DNA of 64,000 bases from a virus, in IMG/VR virus record IMGVR_UViG_3300025411_000008, positions 1 to 64,000 of that record; one strand, 5' to 3'. Positions 15,664 to 23,762 of this stretch are shown in pieces. Every line of letters begins with the position of its first letter. Positions within the stretch are counted from its first letter, which is position 1. A program made the translations under genes and the position numbers. A model generated the notes under the pieces. That model was given only the letters and a program-made list of their open reading frames with translations, was not told the origin of the DNA and made no database searches.

Positions 15664-16779
15664 TTAGACCTCAGGATCGTGCAGGTCGTCTGTGTCTGCT
15701 GTCAGTGGTCGGCCAAAGAACTCATCGCCTTCAACCTCTGTGATGCCTGAGCCCTTCTTGATGGCATCGACGATCTCTGCCTCGAACTCTTCTGCCTTGC
15801 CGCTGTTCCAGATCTGCTCGAAGAAAGCGTCACGGCCTTGTGCCTTGATGTCACGCCAGGTGAACCAAGCTCCTCCACGATGTGCTACCCCCAAAAGGAT
15901 ACCCATACGTGCTAGGTCTCTGCGAGTGTCGATGCCTGGGTGGTCCAGGAAGACACATGGTTGACTGTAGAAGTCAGTCCAACCCTCACGGAAAGGAGGG
16001 CCGTAGCTATTCTTTACGGTCTTAAGAACGATAGGATTACCAACCTGAGTGTTCTCGCCATTGATCTTGTCAAAGTACTTATCGCTTCCTGGGCGTAGGT
16101 AGATGCGTACGCTCATCGCATGCTTTACTGCGTGGCCACCTGGGGTCATAGGGCGGTTGTAACCATCCATGTCAGCACGGAGCTGGTTCAGGTAGAAACA
16201 GGTAACACCGTAGAGGTTGGCAAGAGGGGCAACCGTCTGTACGTTACGCTTCATCACTGCAGCGTTGCCACCCATCTTGTCATTCTTGTCCGTGAGCTGC
16301 TGCATGCTGTGCTTAGTAGCTGCTGCACCAACTGAGTCCCAGACAATTGCACCAATCTGCTTGCTCTTGATGAGGGCAACCATCATGTCAGTGCCGGTCT
16401 CGGCATCTGGTGGCTGTACAACGATGAGGTTCTCATCAATCTTGAGGCCAAGCTTCTCTGCCCACTCAGGGTTAAAGCGGTGCTCGAGGTCGATGATGGC
16501 AACCATCTTCTCACCCTTGTAGTAGTCGTAGCAGTCCTTCAGTGCCATGATGGCGAACGAAGTCTTACCCGAGTGCTCCTTACCGAAGAACTCAATTAGC
16601 TTACCCTCGGGCCAACCACCAATGCCCAGCAGATAAGCTAGAGCAGGTGTGAAGCAGGGGATAGCGTTCACCTTCTCGATGTTGCTACCACGGAGAACCA
16701 ACGGCTTGGTCGATCCCTCAGGGGTAAACTTGTTTAGATCAGCGATTAGCTTATCCATTGCGTCTGTTGTTCTAGCCAT
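15664..16779 (-). CDS. recA: RecA-family recombinase
   Basis: A 371-residue RecA/UvsX-type protein that coats single-stranded DNA and drives strand exchange. The Walker A motif is FFGKEHSGKTSF (about residue 64), preceded by LGIGGWPEGKLIE as in RecA. AIIDLEHRFNPEWAEKLG is the region after the first ATPase strand, and IVWDSVGAAAT is Walker B. The DNA-binding loops appear intact (NQLRADM ... MTPGGHAVKHAMSVR). The acidic C-terminus is usual for RecA. It follows the polymerase by a run of four small genes and would serve recombination-dependent replication or repair. Its first codons overlap a 40-residue upstream ORF. Confidence 0.92.
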   Translation of the reverse strand: MARTTDAMDKLIADLNKFTPEGSTKPLVLRGSNIEKVNAIPCFTPALAYLLGIGGWPEGKLIEFFGKEHSGKTSFAIMALKDCYDYYKGEKMVAIIDLEHRFNPEWAEKLGLKIDENLIVVQPPDAETGTDMMVALIKSKQIGAIVWDSVGAAATKHSMQQLTDKNDKMGGNAAVMKRNVQTVAPLANLYGVTCFYLNQLRADMDGYNRPMTPGGHAVKHAMSVRIYLRPGSDKYFDKINGENTQVGNPIVLKTVKNSYGPPFREGWTDFYSQPCVFLDHPGIDTRRDLARMGILLGVAHRGGAWFTWRDIKAQGRDAFFEQIWNSGKAEEFEAEIVDAIKKGSGITEVEGDEFFGRPLTADTDDLHDPEV

Positions 16780-16894
16780 ACAGCTCCTCCAATTTTACTT
16801 CAACGAATTCTTCGATGTTGCTTATCCTATAATACTGAGCATCACGCATCATATTATAGTAGGTCCTATCATCAATATCAATTGTAATCTGCAC
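16772..16894 (-). CDS. Small protein, possibly ribbon-helix-helix
   Basis: A 40-residue ORF starting with GTG at 16894, preceded by AAAAGGAATGTA, a good Shine-Dalgarno. The sequence MQITIDIDDRTYYNMM, then ISNIEEFVEVKLEELY has the strand-helix-helix layout of ribbon-helix-helix DNA-binding proteins such as Arc. It overlaps the recA start by 8 bases. Both the gene and the fold are inferences. Confidence 0.4.
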   Translation of the reverse strand: MQITIDIDDRTYYNMMRDAQYYRISNIEEFVEVKLEELYG

Positions 16895-16906
16895 TACATT
16901 CCTTTT

Positions 16907-17059
16907 CTAACTGTCTAGTGCTCTGATGACATCACAAGGCCATGTTTGAATAAGTGTGTTATTCGGACCTTTGCAACCTACACAATAATTCATGTTGCCC
17001 TTCTTACCTTGGTTCTGGAAGATGGGTTGATGCTTATCGTATAGATCTTCACGTGTCAT
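16907..17059 (-). CDS. Small protein with CxxC...WPCDV motif, 50 residues
   Basis: A short ORF linked by TAATG to the gene upstream. It contains NYCVGCKGPNNT, then TWPCDVIRALD, the same Cys pattern as in the proteins at 394-777 and 11244-11495. Three Cys plus His could hold zinc. The repeated appearance of the motif in separate parts of this genome supports it being a real gene. Function unknown. Confidence 0.55.
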   Translation of the reverse strand: MTREDLYDKHQPIFQNQGKKGNMNYCVGCKGPNNTLIQTWPCDVIRALDS

Positions 17060-17364
17060 TATTCACCGTGCTTTTGTGAGTCGTTGTACTCTTCCTCAGT
17101 AGCGAATCGAATGCAGCAGCCATCACAACTGTGTTCGCCATTGTCAGTGCCAAGGATGATCTTAATGTCATCTGGGTCTGGGTGGCCGATGCCGTGGCTG
17201 CAGATGCGCTCCATGATGCCACGATCGAAGCGGTAGAACTGCTTGTAGCCTCTCATGTGATGATCTGTTCGATTGTGAATGGTGCAGGCGTCTGTGCTCT
17301 TGCACTCGTCTGGCTCATGTGCCAGCAGCTGGATGTTGCTGTTCTCTAAGTTCGCGTATTTCAT
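17059..17364 (-). CDS. Conserved Cys/His protein
   Basis: A 101-residue protein rich in Cys and His: ECKSTDACTIHNRTDHHM, then DRGIMERICSHGIGHPDPDD, then HSCDGCCIRF. The string MERIC-HGIGHPDPDD with a following CDGCC is one I associate with small conserved actinophage and actinobacterial proteins, of unknown function. Metal binding is likely. ATGA and TAATG overlaps join its neighbours. Confidence 0.6.
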   Translation of the reverse strand: MKYANLENSNIQLLAHEPDECKSTDACTIHNRTDHHMRGYKQFYRFDRGIMERICSHGIGHPDPDDIKIILGTDNGEHSCDGCCIRFATEEEYNDSQKHGE

Positions 17365-17507
17365 TCTTCATCCTCCTCGATGAGTGTGTAACCGGTTGAT
17401 AGATTCTTGTTGCTTGGGCAGCGGTGAGATACCGAGCTAGCAATTGCCTCTACTACATTCTTGCACTTGGGGCACTGCCACTTCTTCATATTTTTAGTAC
17501 GAGCCAT
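17361..17507 (-). CDS. Small zinc-ribbon protein
   Basis: A 48-residue protein starting at 17507, where GAAAGGAGTGCGA gives a strong Shine-Dalgarno; the longer ORF from 17561 would run into the polymerase gene. It contains WQCPKCKNVVEAIA and SHRCPSN, followed by an acidic tail. A minimal zinc ribbon is likely. Function unknown. Confidence 0.55.
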   Translation of the reverse strand: MARTKNMKKWQCPKCKNVVEAIASSVSHRCPSNKNLSTGYTLIEEDEE

Positions 17508-17535
17508 TCGCACTCCTTTCCTACTGGATGAAATA

Positions 17536-20500
17536 CTACACTGCAGTTTTGAGCTTGTCAAGACGGAACAAACTTCTTAGTCCCAAACCATCTCTGAGCT
17601 TCTGTACTTCTACCAAGACAGGCGTACCTACCTCTAGGTTTTCCTTCACACGCTGGTATGCGTCTGGGAAAGCCACGATCTGTACGGTCTCGTCTCTTGA
17701 TGAGGCTTCTTCCTCATCGTCGTCAAGCATACCATCATCTTCTGCACTGGATACAGGAAGCTCTACCCATAGCTGGCACATTTCTGAACCTGGGTTCTTA
17801 CCCTTCTTGGTCACCAGTGGCTTAATCATAGTAACGATACCACCGAGCATAGCCTTCTCACCATGGAACATCTTCTTCTCACCAGGGAAGGTATGCTCTT
17901 CTTCGATTACTTCGAGATAATCAGCAAGAGGATCGATACTAACCATAGTTCCCAGCAAATCTTGCTCATTAGCGCCACGCGCTTCAATCGTTTCGACGTT
18001 GGTTGCCAAACAATCGAAATAATTATCGCGTCCAGCGCAATACCCGCAGTCATCAGGGCAATTAGTATCCACATATTTCTTGTATTCCTTTCGAGTCTTG
18101 TAGTATTCGTACAAGGCAGCCTTTGGGTCACCACATAAGCTATCAAACACACCGCATTTGATCATTGAAACAATGGCCCGCTTGTTGACACGCCTGGTAG
18201 GCACACGGTCGAGGAAGTCTTCCATGCTCTTGAACGGACCAAACTTGATAATCTCCGATGCAGCATTAGCAACGTACTTGACCTTGCTCAAACCATATCG
18301 GATGTTCCCACCCTTTGTCAACGTGAAGTTGTCACCACTCTCGTTAATGTCTGGGCCGAGTACCTCGATGCCCATACGGCGAGCTTCACGCTGGTAGATA
18401 ACACTGTCGTTAGGGTTTGTACGGAACAGGGCGGTCATGAACTCCTGTGGGTAGTGGTGCTTAACCCATGCAGTCCAGTAGGAGAGCATAGAGTAGCCAT
18501 AACCGTGACTCTTGTTGAAGCCGTACATACCGAAAGCACGCATGTCATCGAAGATAGACTCTGCAGTCTTCTGGTCGATGCCGTTGTCGATACACTTCTG
18601 CACGAAGATCTCGGCCTCGTCCTTCATGTCTTCGTAGTTAGACTTGGCAACTGCCTTACGAACACGGTCGGTCTCAACGATGGTATAACCAGCGAGAGCT
18701 ACACACGTCTCCATGATCTGCTCCTGGTAGACGAAGCTACCATAGGAAACGCCCAGGATATCCCGTAGCTTAGGGTGCTTATAAGTTACGCTACGCTTGC
18801 CCTCTCGCTTCTGCATGTACATCTCGAGCAGGTTGAGACCAGTCTCTGAGTCAACCGAACGAGTGATACCAGGGCGGTAGATGGCAATCATCGTGCATAG
18901 GTCTTCTATGCTTCGTGGTTGGAATCGCTTAACCAGGCTTCTAAGGGAACCTGTCTCAATCTGGAAGAGTCCAATATTGTGACCAGTGCAGATGGAATCC
19001 CAGACTCCAGCATCGTCGTAGTATTTGTCCCATTCGTAGTTCCATTCATAGAAATGACGGAAAGGTAAGGTGCCACCGTTGTTCTCCTTGATTAGGTCTA
19101 ATGCAGCCATGAGCGTACTAAGTGTACGTAGACCGAGCAAGTCGATCTTTACGAAGCCAAGCTCATCTACACCGTTCATGTCGAACTGCGTACGGATGTC
19201 GTCTTGGCTAGGGCTATAGCGCAGTGGCATAGCACCAATGAGCGACTCTTTGCTGATAACGATGCCTGCAGCGTGTGCGCTGGTGTGGCGGATGTGGTTC
19301 ACGAACTCAGGAAGGTTCTCGAACAGCTTTGGGTACTTAGTGACCCACGGAGCGTAGTCCTTTGAGTACTGCTTCATCACGTCCTGCCAAGTGGCACCAC
19401 GGTTCTTAAGGTTCCAGTCATCCTCGATGATATCAATCATCATCTGGGTGTCTTCCTTGTTGATGCCTAGGCCACGGCAGGTGTCACGGATAGCCTGCTT
19501 CGGCCCTAGCGTGTTCGACGTACCAATCGATGCGATGTTGTGTCTACCGTACTTCTTTTCGAGGTAGTCACGTACCATTCCACGCTCTAGCTTGGGCATG
19601 TCGATGTCGATGTCGGGCATACTGACACGCTCAGGGTTAAGGAACCGTTCGAAGATCAGACCAGATGGGATGGGGTCTACCTCGGTAATGTCCATAACGT
19701 ATGACAGCAGTGAACCACCAGCTGAGCCACGGCTAGGTCCTACAAGGAACCCCTCGCTCTTGCTCCAGTTGATGAGGTCCTGTACGGTCAGGAAGTATCC
19801 TGGGAAACCACGAGTGGTAACGATGTCGATCTCGTACTCTAGGCGGTCACGGTATACCTGAATCATATCGTCAGCTATGTGCCCAACGATCTTGCGAGCA
19901 AAGCCTTCTTCAGCAGTCTCTCGCATCTTACGCTCGTCCATCTTGGCAGTGTTGTAGAACACAGGCATCTTACGTGAGCCTGGGATGCGAGCATCGCACA
20001 TGTCAGCAATCTCGCTGGTGCGCTTGATAGCTCCATCAACGATTGACTCTGGCAGATAGCTTAAACGACTGCGAGTCTCTTCCTCTGAGAAGAGGCACAG
20101 CTGGTTAGAGCCGTAGCTGAACCGTGATGGGTCGTTGATATTCTTACCCATCTGGATAGCGGTCATAAGCTCGTGGGCATACCACTGCTCTGGCTCTGCG
20201 TAGTGTGAGTCGGCCACGGTAATGAGTGGCACGCTGTAGTCAAGAGCAGCCTCTGCTACACGCATGTTCCATTCGTTACTCTCTGGGTCGAGGTAGGTGT
20301 GCAGTTCCAAGTGGAAGCGGTCACCGAAGATAGCCTGATACCGGCCAATGCGCTCTACTGCTTTGGTGTAGTCACCATCGTCCTTGAGGTGCTTACCGAT
20401 GCAACCACCCATGCAACCACCAGTGACGATGAGACCCTCATTGTACTTCTCAAGGATTTCCCAGTCAAAGCGTGGGTTGCCGTAGTAGCTACCCTCGATG

Positions 20501-20829
20501 TAAGCGAGGCTCGAGAGAGACCACAGGTTCTCCAAGCCCTTGGCGTTCATGGCCACAATAGTCATGTGGTCGTAGTTCTCACCCTTCTTGCCTTCCTTGT
20601 GGTGGCGGTTCTCGGTGAAGTACCCTTCCATGCCGTAGATAGGCTTGATGCCAGCTTTGTCAGCTGCATGCTGGAGTTGAAGATGGCCACTACATTCACC
20701 GTGGTCGGTGATGGCGACAGAGCCCTGGTCGAGCTTTACCACTCGATTGACGATGTCCTCAATGGTAGCGAGTCCATCCAAGCAACTGTGCTCTGAGTGA
20801 GTGTGGAGGTGGACTAAACGATCTGACAT
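17536..20829 (-). CDS. dnaE: C-family DNA polymerase (DnaE-like, with PHP domain)
   Basis: A 1097-residue DNA polymerase III alpha-like enzyme and the replicative polymerase of this phage. The N-terminal PHP domain starts HLHTHSEHSCLDG (residue 7), with AITDHGECSGH and ADSHYAEP, so its metal ligands look intact; PHP domains of this kind can have 3'-5' exonuclease activity. The palm begins with GPSRGSAGGSLLSYV and DPIPSGLIFERFLNPER; PDIDIDMPKLER (about 403) and KIDLLGLRTL (about 560) carry the catalytic Asp residues. The C-terminal half has the fingers, a beta-binding region and an OB-like part. The length is close to bacterial DnaE (about 1160). Most phages use A- or B-family enzymes, so a C-family polymerase is notable. 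It overlaps no neighbour and is followed by tiny zinc genes and recA. Confidence 0.93.
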   Translation of the reverse strand: MSDRLVHLHTHSEHSCLDGLATIEDIVNRVVKLDQGSVAITDHGECSGHLQLQHAADKAGIKPIYGMEGYFTENRHHKEGKKGENYDHMTIVAMNAKGLENLWSLSSLAYIEGSYYGNPRFDWEILEKYNEGLIVTGGCMGGCIGKHLKDDGDYTKAVERIGRYQAIFGDRFHLELHTYLDPESNEWNMRVAEAALDYSVPLITVADSHYAEPEQWYAHELMTAIQMGKNINDPSRFSYGSNQLCLFSEEETRSRLSYLPESIVDGAIKRTSEIADMCDARIPGSRKMPVFYNTAKMDERKMRETAEEGFARKIVGHIADDMIQVYRDRLEYEIDIVTTRGFPGYFLTVQDLINWSKSEGFLVGPSRGSAGGSLLSYVMDITEVDPIPSGLIFERFLNPERVSMPDIDIDMPKLERGMVRDYLEKKYGRHNIASIGTSNTLGPKQAIRDTCRGLGINKEDTQMMIDIIEDDWNLKNRGATWQDVMKQYSKDYAPWVTKYPKLFENLPEFVNHIRHTSAHAAGIVISKESLIGAMPLRYSPSQDDIRTQFDMNGVDELGFVKIDLLGLRTLSTLMAALDLIKENNGGTLPFRHFYEWNYEWDKYYDDAGVWDSICTGHNIGLFQIETGSLRSLVKRFQPRSIEDLCTMIAIYRPGITRSVDSETGLNLLEMYMQKREGKRSVTYKHPKLRDILGVSYGSFVYQEQIMETCVALAGYTIVETDRVRKAVAKSNYEDMKDEAEIFVQKCIDNGIDQKTAESIFDDMRAFGMYGFNKSHGYGYSMLSYWTAWVKHHYPQEFMTALFRTNPNDSVIYQREARRMGIEVLGPDINESGDNFTLTKGGNIRYGLSKVKYVANAASEIIKFGPFKSMEDFLDRVPTRRVNKRAIVSMIKCGVFDSLCGDPKAALYEYYKTRKEYKKYVDTNCPDDCGYCAGRDNYFDCLATNVETIEARGANEQDLLGTMVSIDPLADYLEVIEEEHTFPGEKKMFHGEKAMLGGIVTMIKPLVTKKGKNPGSEMCQLWVELPVSSAEDDGMLDDDEEEASSRDETVQIVAFPDAYQRVKENLEVGTPVLVEVQKLRDGLGLRSLFRLDKLKTAV

Positions 20830-20887
20830 ACTTGTCCTTACTTGGTTAGAGTGGGCAGTTTAGTGACGTACCCAGGTCTTTGCAACG

Positions 20888-21178
20888 CTATTCGGTAAAG
20901 ATGCCGAGAATGTGCTCGGCTAGGAAGACGAGATACTCTTCGTCGTCTACCACGATCTTCTGTGCAGCCCTACGGTTGAACAGTACCACATCACCAACGC
21001 TAATGCCAGTTGGCAATACCGCTCCGGTGCTCGTAGTACGTCCTGGGCCTACAGCAACAACAGTACCCTGGTCGGGCATTGCGACTGCTGCTTCGGGAAG
21101 GAAGAAACCACTCTCGGTCTTCTCTTCCACCTTGGCAACCTTAATGATTACCTTATCGTCTATTGCATTCAGTGACAT
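20888..21178 (-). CDS. groES: GroES-like co-chaperonin
   Basis: A 96-residue protein with the GroES fold pattern: DDKVIIKVAKVEEKTESGFF (strand, then mobile loop region), LPEAAVAMPDQGTVVAVGPG, then GDVVLFNRRAAQKIVVDDEE, DEEYLVFLAEHILGIF. GroES caps GroEL during folding. No GroEL lies in the window, so it likely works with the host chaperonin, as T4 gp31 and similar phage proteins do for capsid folding. The usual hydrophobic mobile-loop tripeptide is here GFF, then LPEA. It sits between the SSB gene, from which an 18-bp hairpin separates it, and the polymerase. Confidence 0.88.
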   Translation of the reverse strand: MSLNAIDDKVIIKVAKVEEKTESGFFLPEAAVAMPDQGTVVAVGPGRTTSTGAVLPTGISVGDVVLFNRRAAQKIVVDDEEYLVFLAEHILGIFTE

Positions 21179-21198
21179 TTCATTCTTTCTATTGAGTA

Positions 21199-21248
21199 GT
21201 TAGTATGACCTGGAGACAGTGTCATCAAGATCTCCAGGCCATACTAAC
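21199..21248 (-). other. Long inverted repeat between SSB and groES genes
   Basis: GTTAGTATG-A-CCTGGAGA at 21199-21216 pairs with TCTCCAGG-C-CATACTAAC at 21231-21248: 17 pairs with one A/C mismatch around a 14-base loop. It lies in the gap between two genes. No U-run follows in the minus direction, so it is not a typical intrinsic terminator; RNA processing, mRNA stability or attenuation are alternatives. Confidence 0.75.
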
Positions 21249-21281
21249 CGATTGCTTACCTGAGGAGGGTATTAAGCAAAC

Positions 21282-22127
21282 TTATTGCTGAGCTGCGAGC
21301 TTACGCTGCAAACGCTCTGCGGTGGTCTCTTCTTCGATGGAGACGTACTCGTCGTCACCATACTCATCGTCACCGAATGAGCTTGAAGAAGCAGGGGCGG
21401 TGCTACCAGTGTTCGAGGAGTACGACTTGTTCTCAGTCTTCTCCTTGACGATACCACGAAGCTTAGCGTCGTAGTACTCAGCCGAACCAATGCGCTTGAG
21501 GTATGCCTCAAGGTCTGGAACGAACTTAGAGTAACGCTCGTCGATGTTGGCGATTTCCTTCTCGGGGAGAGCGAACGCCATGTACGTGGTGTCAGTACCC
21601 TGACCCTGTCGGAGGATCTCGATCTCACGGTCACGGAGTGAACCGTACTTCTCGGAGATCACGGCAATCTGGTTCCAGAAGTTGCGCATGCCCTGGGACA
21701 CAATGCCCACGTATGGCTTCTTCTTCATAACGTTCTTACCGTCGACAACTTCTTCGTATTCAGTCGTAACGTCACGGTAACCAGTGGTCTTACCGTCTTC
21801 CTTGACCTCTTCACGGAGTACGGCAACGCCGTAACCTACGTCTCGACGGTAGGCACCAGGGGTACCCTTCTCACGAGCACACAGCTCGCAAGATGCATCG
21901 AAGGCGGTGCGGCAGACGAACGTCGTCTTCTTACCGTCGTGAGTGGGTACCTGTTCGTGAACTGGAACAACGAAGATGTCGTTCGAGTCAGTGAGAAAGC
22001 GAAGTGGCTTAGCCTCTCCAGCTCTCCAGGTGAACCAGTTGGTCTGTTCGTATGTTCGGGGTCCACTGCCGGACTGCGAACGTTCAATACTGGCCTTTAC
22101 GGCGGCCATGCCTTTTTGTAGTGCCAT
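21282..22127 (-). CDS. Single-stranded DNA-binding protein
   Basis: A 281-residue protein of the kind found as phage ssDNA-binding proteins (gp32-like function). It has a basic N-terminus, a zinc-like site (FVCRTAFDASCELCAREKG, about residues 70-88), and a beta-rich core (YGVAVLREEV, KPYVGIVSQGMRNFWNQI). The Ser-rich linker near 235 leads to an acidic tail (DDEYGDDEYVSIEEE), typical of SSBs that recruit replication partners. Placement between primase and GroES supports the call. Upstream lies a 72-base gap containing a 12-base palindrome. Confidence 0.7.
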   Translation of the reverse strand: MALQKGMAAVKASIERSQSGSGPRTYEQTNWFTWRAGEAKPLRFLTDSNDIFVVPVHEQVPTHDGKKTTFVCRTAFDASCELCAREKGTPGAYRRDVGYGVAVLREEVKEDGKTTGYRDVTTEYEEVVDGKNVMKKKPYVGIVSQGMRNFWNQIAVISEKYGSLRDREIEILRQGQGTDTTYMAFALPEKEIANIDERYSKFVPDLEAYLKRIGSAEYYDAKLRGIVKEKTENKSYSSNTGSTAPASSSSFGDDEYGDDEYVSIEEETTAERLQRKLAAQQ

Positions 22128-22147
22128 TGTTATTGCTTTCTGTGAGA

Positions 22148-22159
22148 AGCCCTAGGGCT
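22148..22159. promoter_or_regulatory. 12-base palindrome upstream of the SSB gene
   Basis: AGCCCTAGGGCT is a perfect palindrome 20 bases upstream of the SSB start, just after a TATATA that could act as a -10 box; the -35 region is weak. It could be an operator for SSB expression. Evidence is only position and symmetry. Confidence 0.3.
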
Positions 22160-22199
22160 ATATATTGTTATGTGTACTGCTTTCATAAGCGTAGCAGCT

Positions 22200-23219
22200 C
22201 TAACTACTGTGTGTCAAACAGTGTTTTAACTGGTACTCAAACGAACTAATTGGTTCAGGAATAGAAGCAAGTGTAGCAGGATCTTCATCGTCCGGTGTCT
22301 CAATTATAGACAATTTCGTATAAGTTCCTAAACTCTCTATAATGTGCTGCGTAGCAATCCTACCAGCAATATCGCCATCCATAAACACGTTGATTTTGCG
22401 GAAATTGCGGAGCAATTCCATTTGCTGCTTGTCCACCTTGGCACCAAACGTGGCTACCACATTGTCAATGCCCCTGGTTTTCATCACAAGGACGCTCATT
22501 GGGCTCTCAACAACGTACACCTCGTCGTGCGCAATTGCGTTGTCTAAATTAAAAAGCCAGGCACCTCTTGGGAAACCCTTGGAGTTTCGGTACTTTGGCA
22601 CCCCTGGCACCTCTTGAATCTTACGTGCAACCCATCCGACCAGCTTGCCCTTCATAAAGTGTGGCAGTACGACCCTGTCAAGGGTCACCATTTGCTGCCC
22701 CTCTGGGGATTTAGAAAATTCGGACCGCCCAACCTCCACGCCCGTGCGCATCTCCCGCTGTACGGCCTCTGAGACCCCTCTGGAGGTAAGGTAATCACAT
22801 GGACCTTCCCACCTGCGTAATAAGGTATCGCTGTAGACCGGGATATCGGTGGTTTCGTGGTGATTTGGCTCAAATACACCCTCTAGACGCTTGATGAAGT
22901 CCTCGATCGGTACGATGGTGGTACCGTTGACTTCCCCCATGAGCCTAGCGATGGCTTCCTCACGGGTAATGCTCAGGGAGTTCTGTACTAGCCAGATTAC
23001 GCTACCGCCCCCACAGGTGAAGCAATTGAACAGGAGGGTATCCTTGTTTAAGCTAGCACTGGGGCTACGGTCGCCGTTCTTGTGGTTACCAATGTTGAGG
23101 TGGCAGGAGTGAATCAGCTCATCGCCGCTCTCCTGTATCTCGCCTACTCCCAGGATGTCCTGGAGAACTACATATGCGTCAAGACCATTGAAGATCTCGC
23201 TTAGTTGCCCTTCAGCCAT
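22200..23219 (-). CDS. DnaG-like DNA primase
   Basis: A 339-residue primase. An N-terminal zinc-binding domain is visible: HSCHLNIGNHKNGDRSPSAS, then LLFNCFTCGGGSVIWLV (about residues 37-80). The Toprim core includes DEVYVVESPMSVLVM (catalytic Glu) and NVFMDGDIAGRIATQH (DxD, about residue 287). It is shorter than bacterial DnaG (about 580) and lacks the helicase-binding C-terminal domain. It makes RNA primers with the DnaB-like helicase encoded just upstream. It overlaps the 44-residue gene by 19 bases. Confidence 0.85.
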   Translation of the reverse strand: MAEGQLSEIFNGLDAYVVLQDILGVGEIQESGDELIHSCHLNIGNHKNGDRSPSASLNKDTLLFNCFTCGGGSVIWLVQNSLSITREEAIARLMGEVNGTTIVPIEDFIKRLEGVFEPNHHETTDIPVYSDTLLRRWEGPCDYLTSRGVSEAVQREMRTGVEVGRSEFSKSPEGQQMVTLDRVVLPHFMKGKLVGWVARKIQEVPGVPKYRNSKGFPRGAWLFNLDNAIAHDEVYVVESPMSVLVMKTRGIDNVVATFGAKVDKQQMELLRNFRKINVFMDGDIAGRIATQHIIESLGTYTKLSIIETPDDEDPATLASIPEPISSFEYQLKHCLTHSS

Positions 23220-23335
23220 TTCTGATTGTCCTTGTACTCTTCCTTGAACTGCTTAATGAACTCACGGTCTCTGGGGCTTAGGTCGTTCAGAGACTGTTCT
23301 GCTAACTTCTTTGGGTCCTTCATTGGGTCAATCAT
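23201..23335 (-). CDS. Small charged protein, 44 residues
   Basis: A short ORF, MIDPMKDPKKLAEQSL, then LSPRDREFIKQFKEEYKD, highly charged and helical. It is linked by ATGA to the glycosylase gene upstream and overlaps the primase start by 19 bases. Being between helicase and primase genes it might bridge them, but nothing direct shows this. Confidence 0.5.
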   Translation of the reverse strand: MIDPMKDPKKLAEQSLNDLSPRDREFIKQFKEEYKDNQKWLKGN

Positions 23336-23760
23336 ACAAGGGCCTCCTGCGGCCATACGTAGGGAAGGTCATTGGGCTCATCCCAGAACTCACCATACCA
23401 TTCTGGCAACTTACGAGTCAAATTGCTACGGTGGCTTTCGTGTAGGCCATGGTGACCTAGCCATGCTGGGCTTTGCCACTCTGAATGTGGAACGTTGCTG
23501 ACCATTGCTTCGGTCTTGTCGAGGCACGTGTCTTTGTAACCACGTGATGTCCACTCATTGCAGATTGCACGCTGGTACATCATCAAGGCACCACGGTGGC
23601 CACGCCACATAGCTACAGCTGGGTGATTCTGCCAACCATACGTAGGATCGTTAAGAGCCTTCATGATCTGCAGGGTCTCAACCCTTTGTTTCCCCAAACG
23701 CTGGCGGTCTAGCACCTTTGCTGTCTGACTGAAATTTGCGTATGGAACAAATGTTTGCAT
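23332..23760 (-). CDS. Pyrimidine-dimer DNA glycosylase-like protein
   Basis: A 142-residue protein of the small glycosylase family typified by MSMEG_6728 and T4 endonuclease V-related proteins. It begins MQTFVPYANFSQTAKVLDRQ, then RLGKQRVETLQIMKAL, NHPAVAMWRGHRGALMMYQ and ICNEWTSRGY. The N-terminal Thr/Gln and RLGKQRVE region match this family, which removes UV-made pyrimidine dimers. It stands among replication genes and probably repairs phage DNA, sensible for a phage in sunlit water. Whether it cleaves dimers is inferred from family resemblance. Confidence 0.75.
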   Translation of the reverse strand: MQTFVPYANFSQTAKVLDRQRLGKQRVETLQIMKALNDPTYGWQNHPAVAMWRGHRGALMMYQRAICNEWTSRGYKDTCLDKTEAMVSNVPHSEWQSPAWLGHHGLHESHRSNLTRKLPEWYGEFWDEPNDLPYVWPQEALV

Positions 23761-23762
23761 TC

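Noticed and set aside
20299-20796. 165-codon plus-strand frame opposite the polymerase gene
   Set aside because: It is antisense to the conserved PHP domain and has a shadow-like Val/Leu/Thr composition.
21199-21248. Hairpin as intrinsic terminator
   Set aside because: No U-run follows the stem on either strand.
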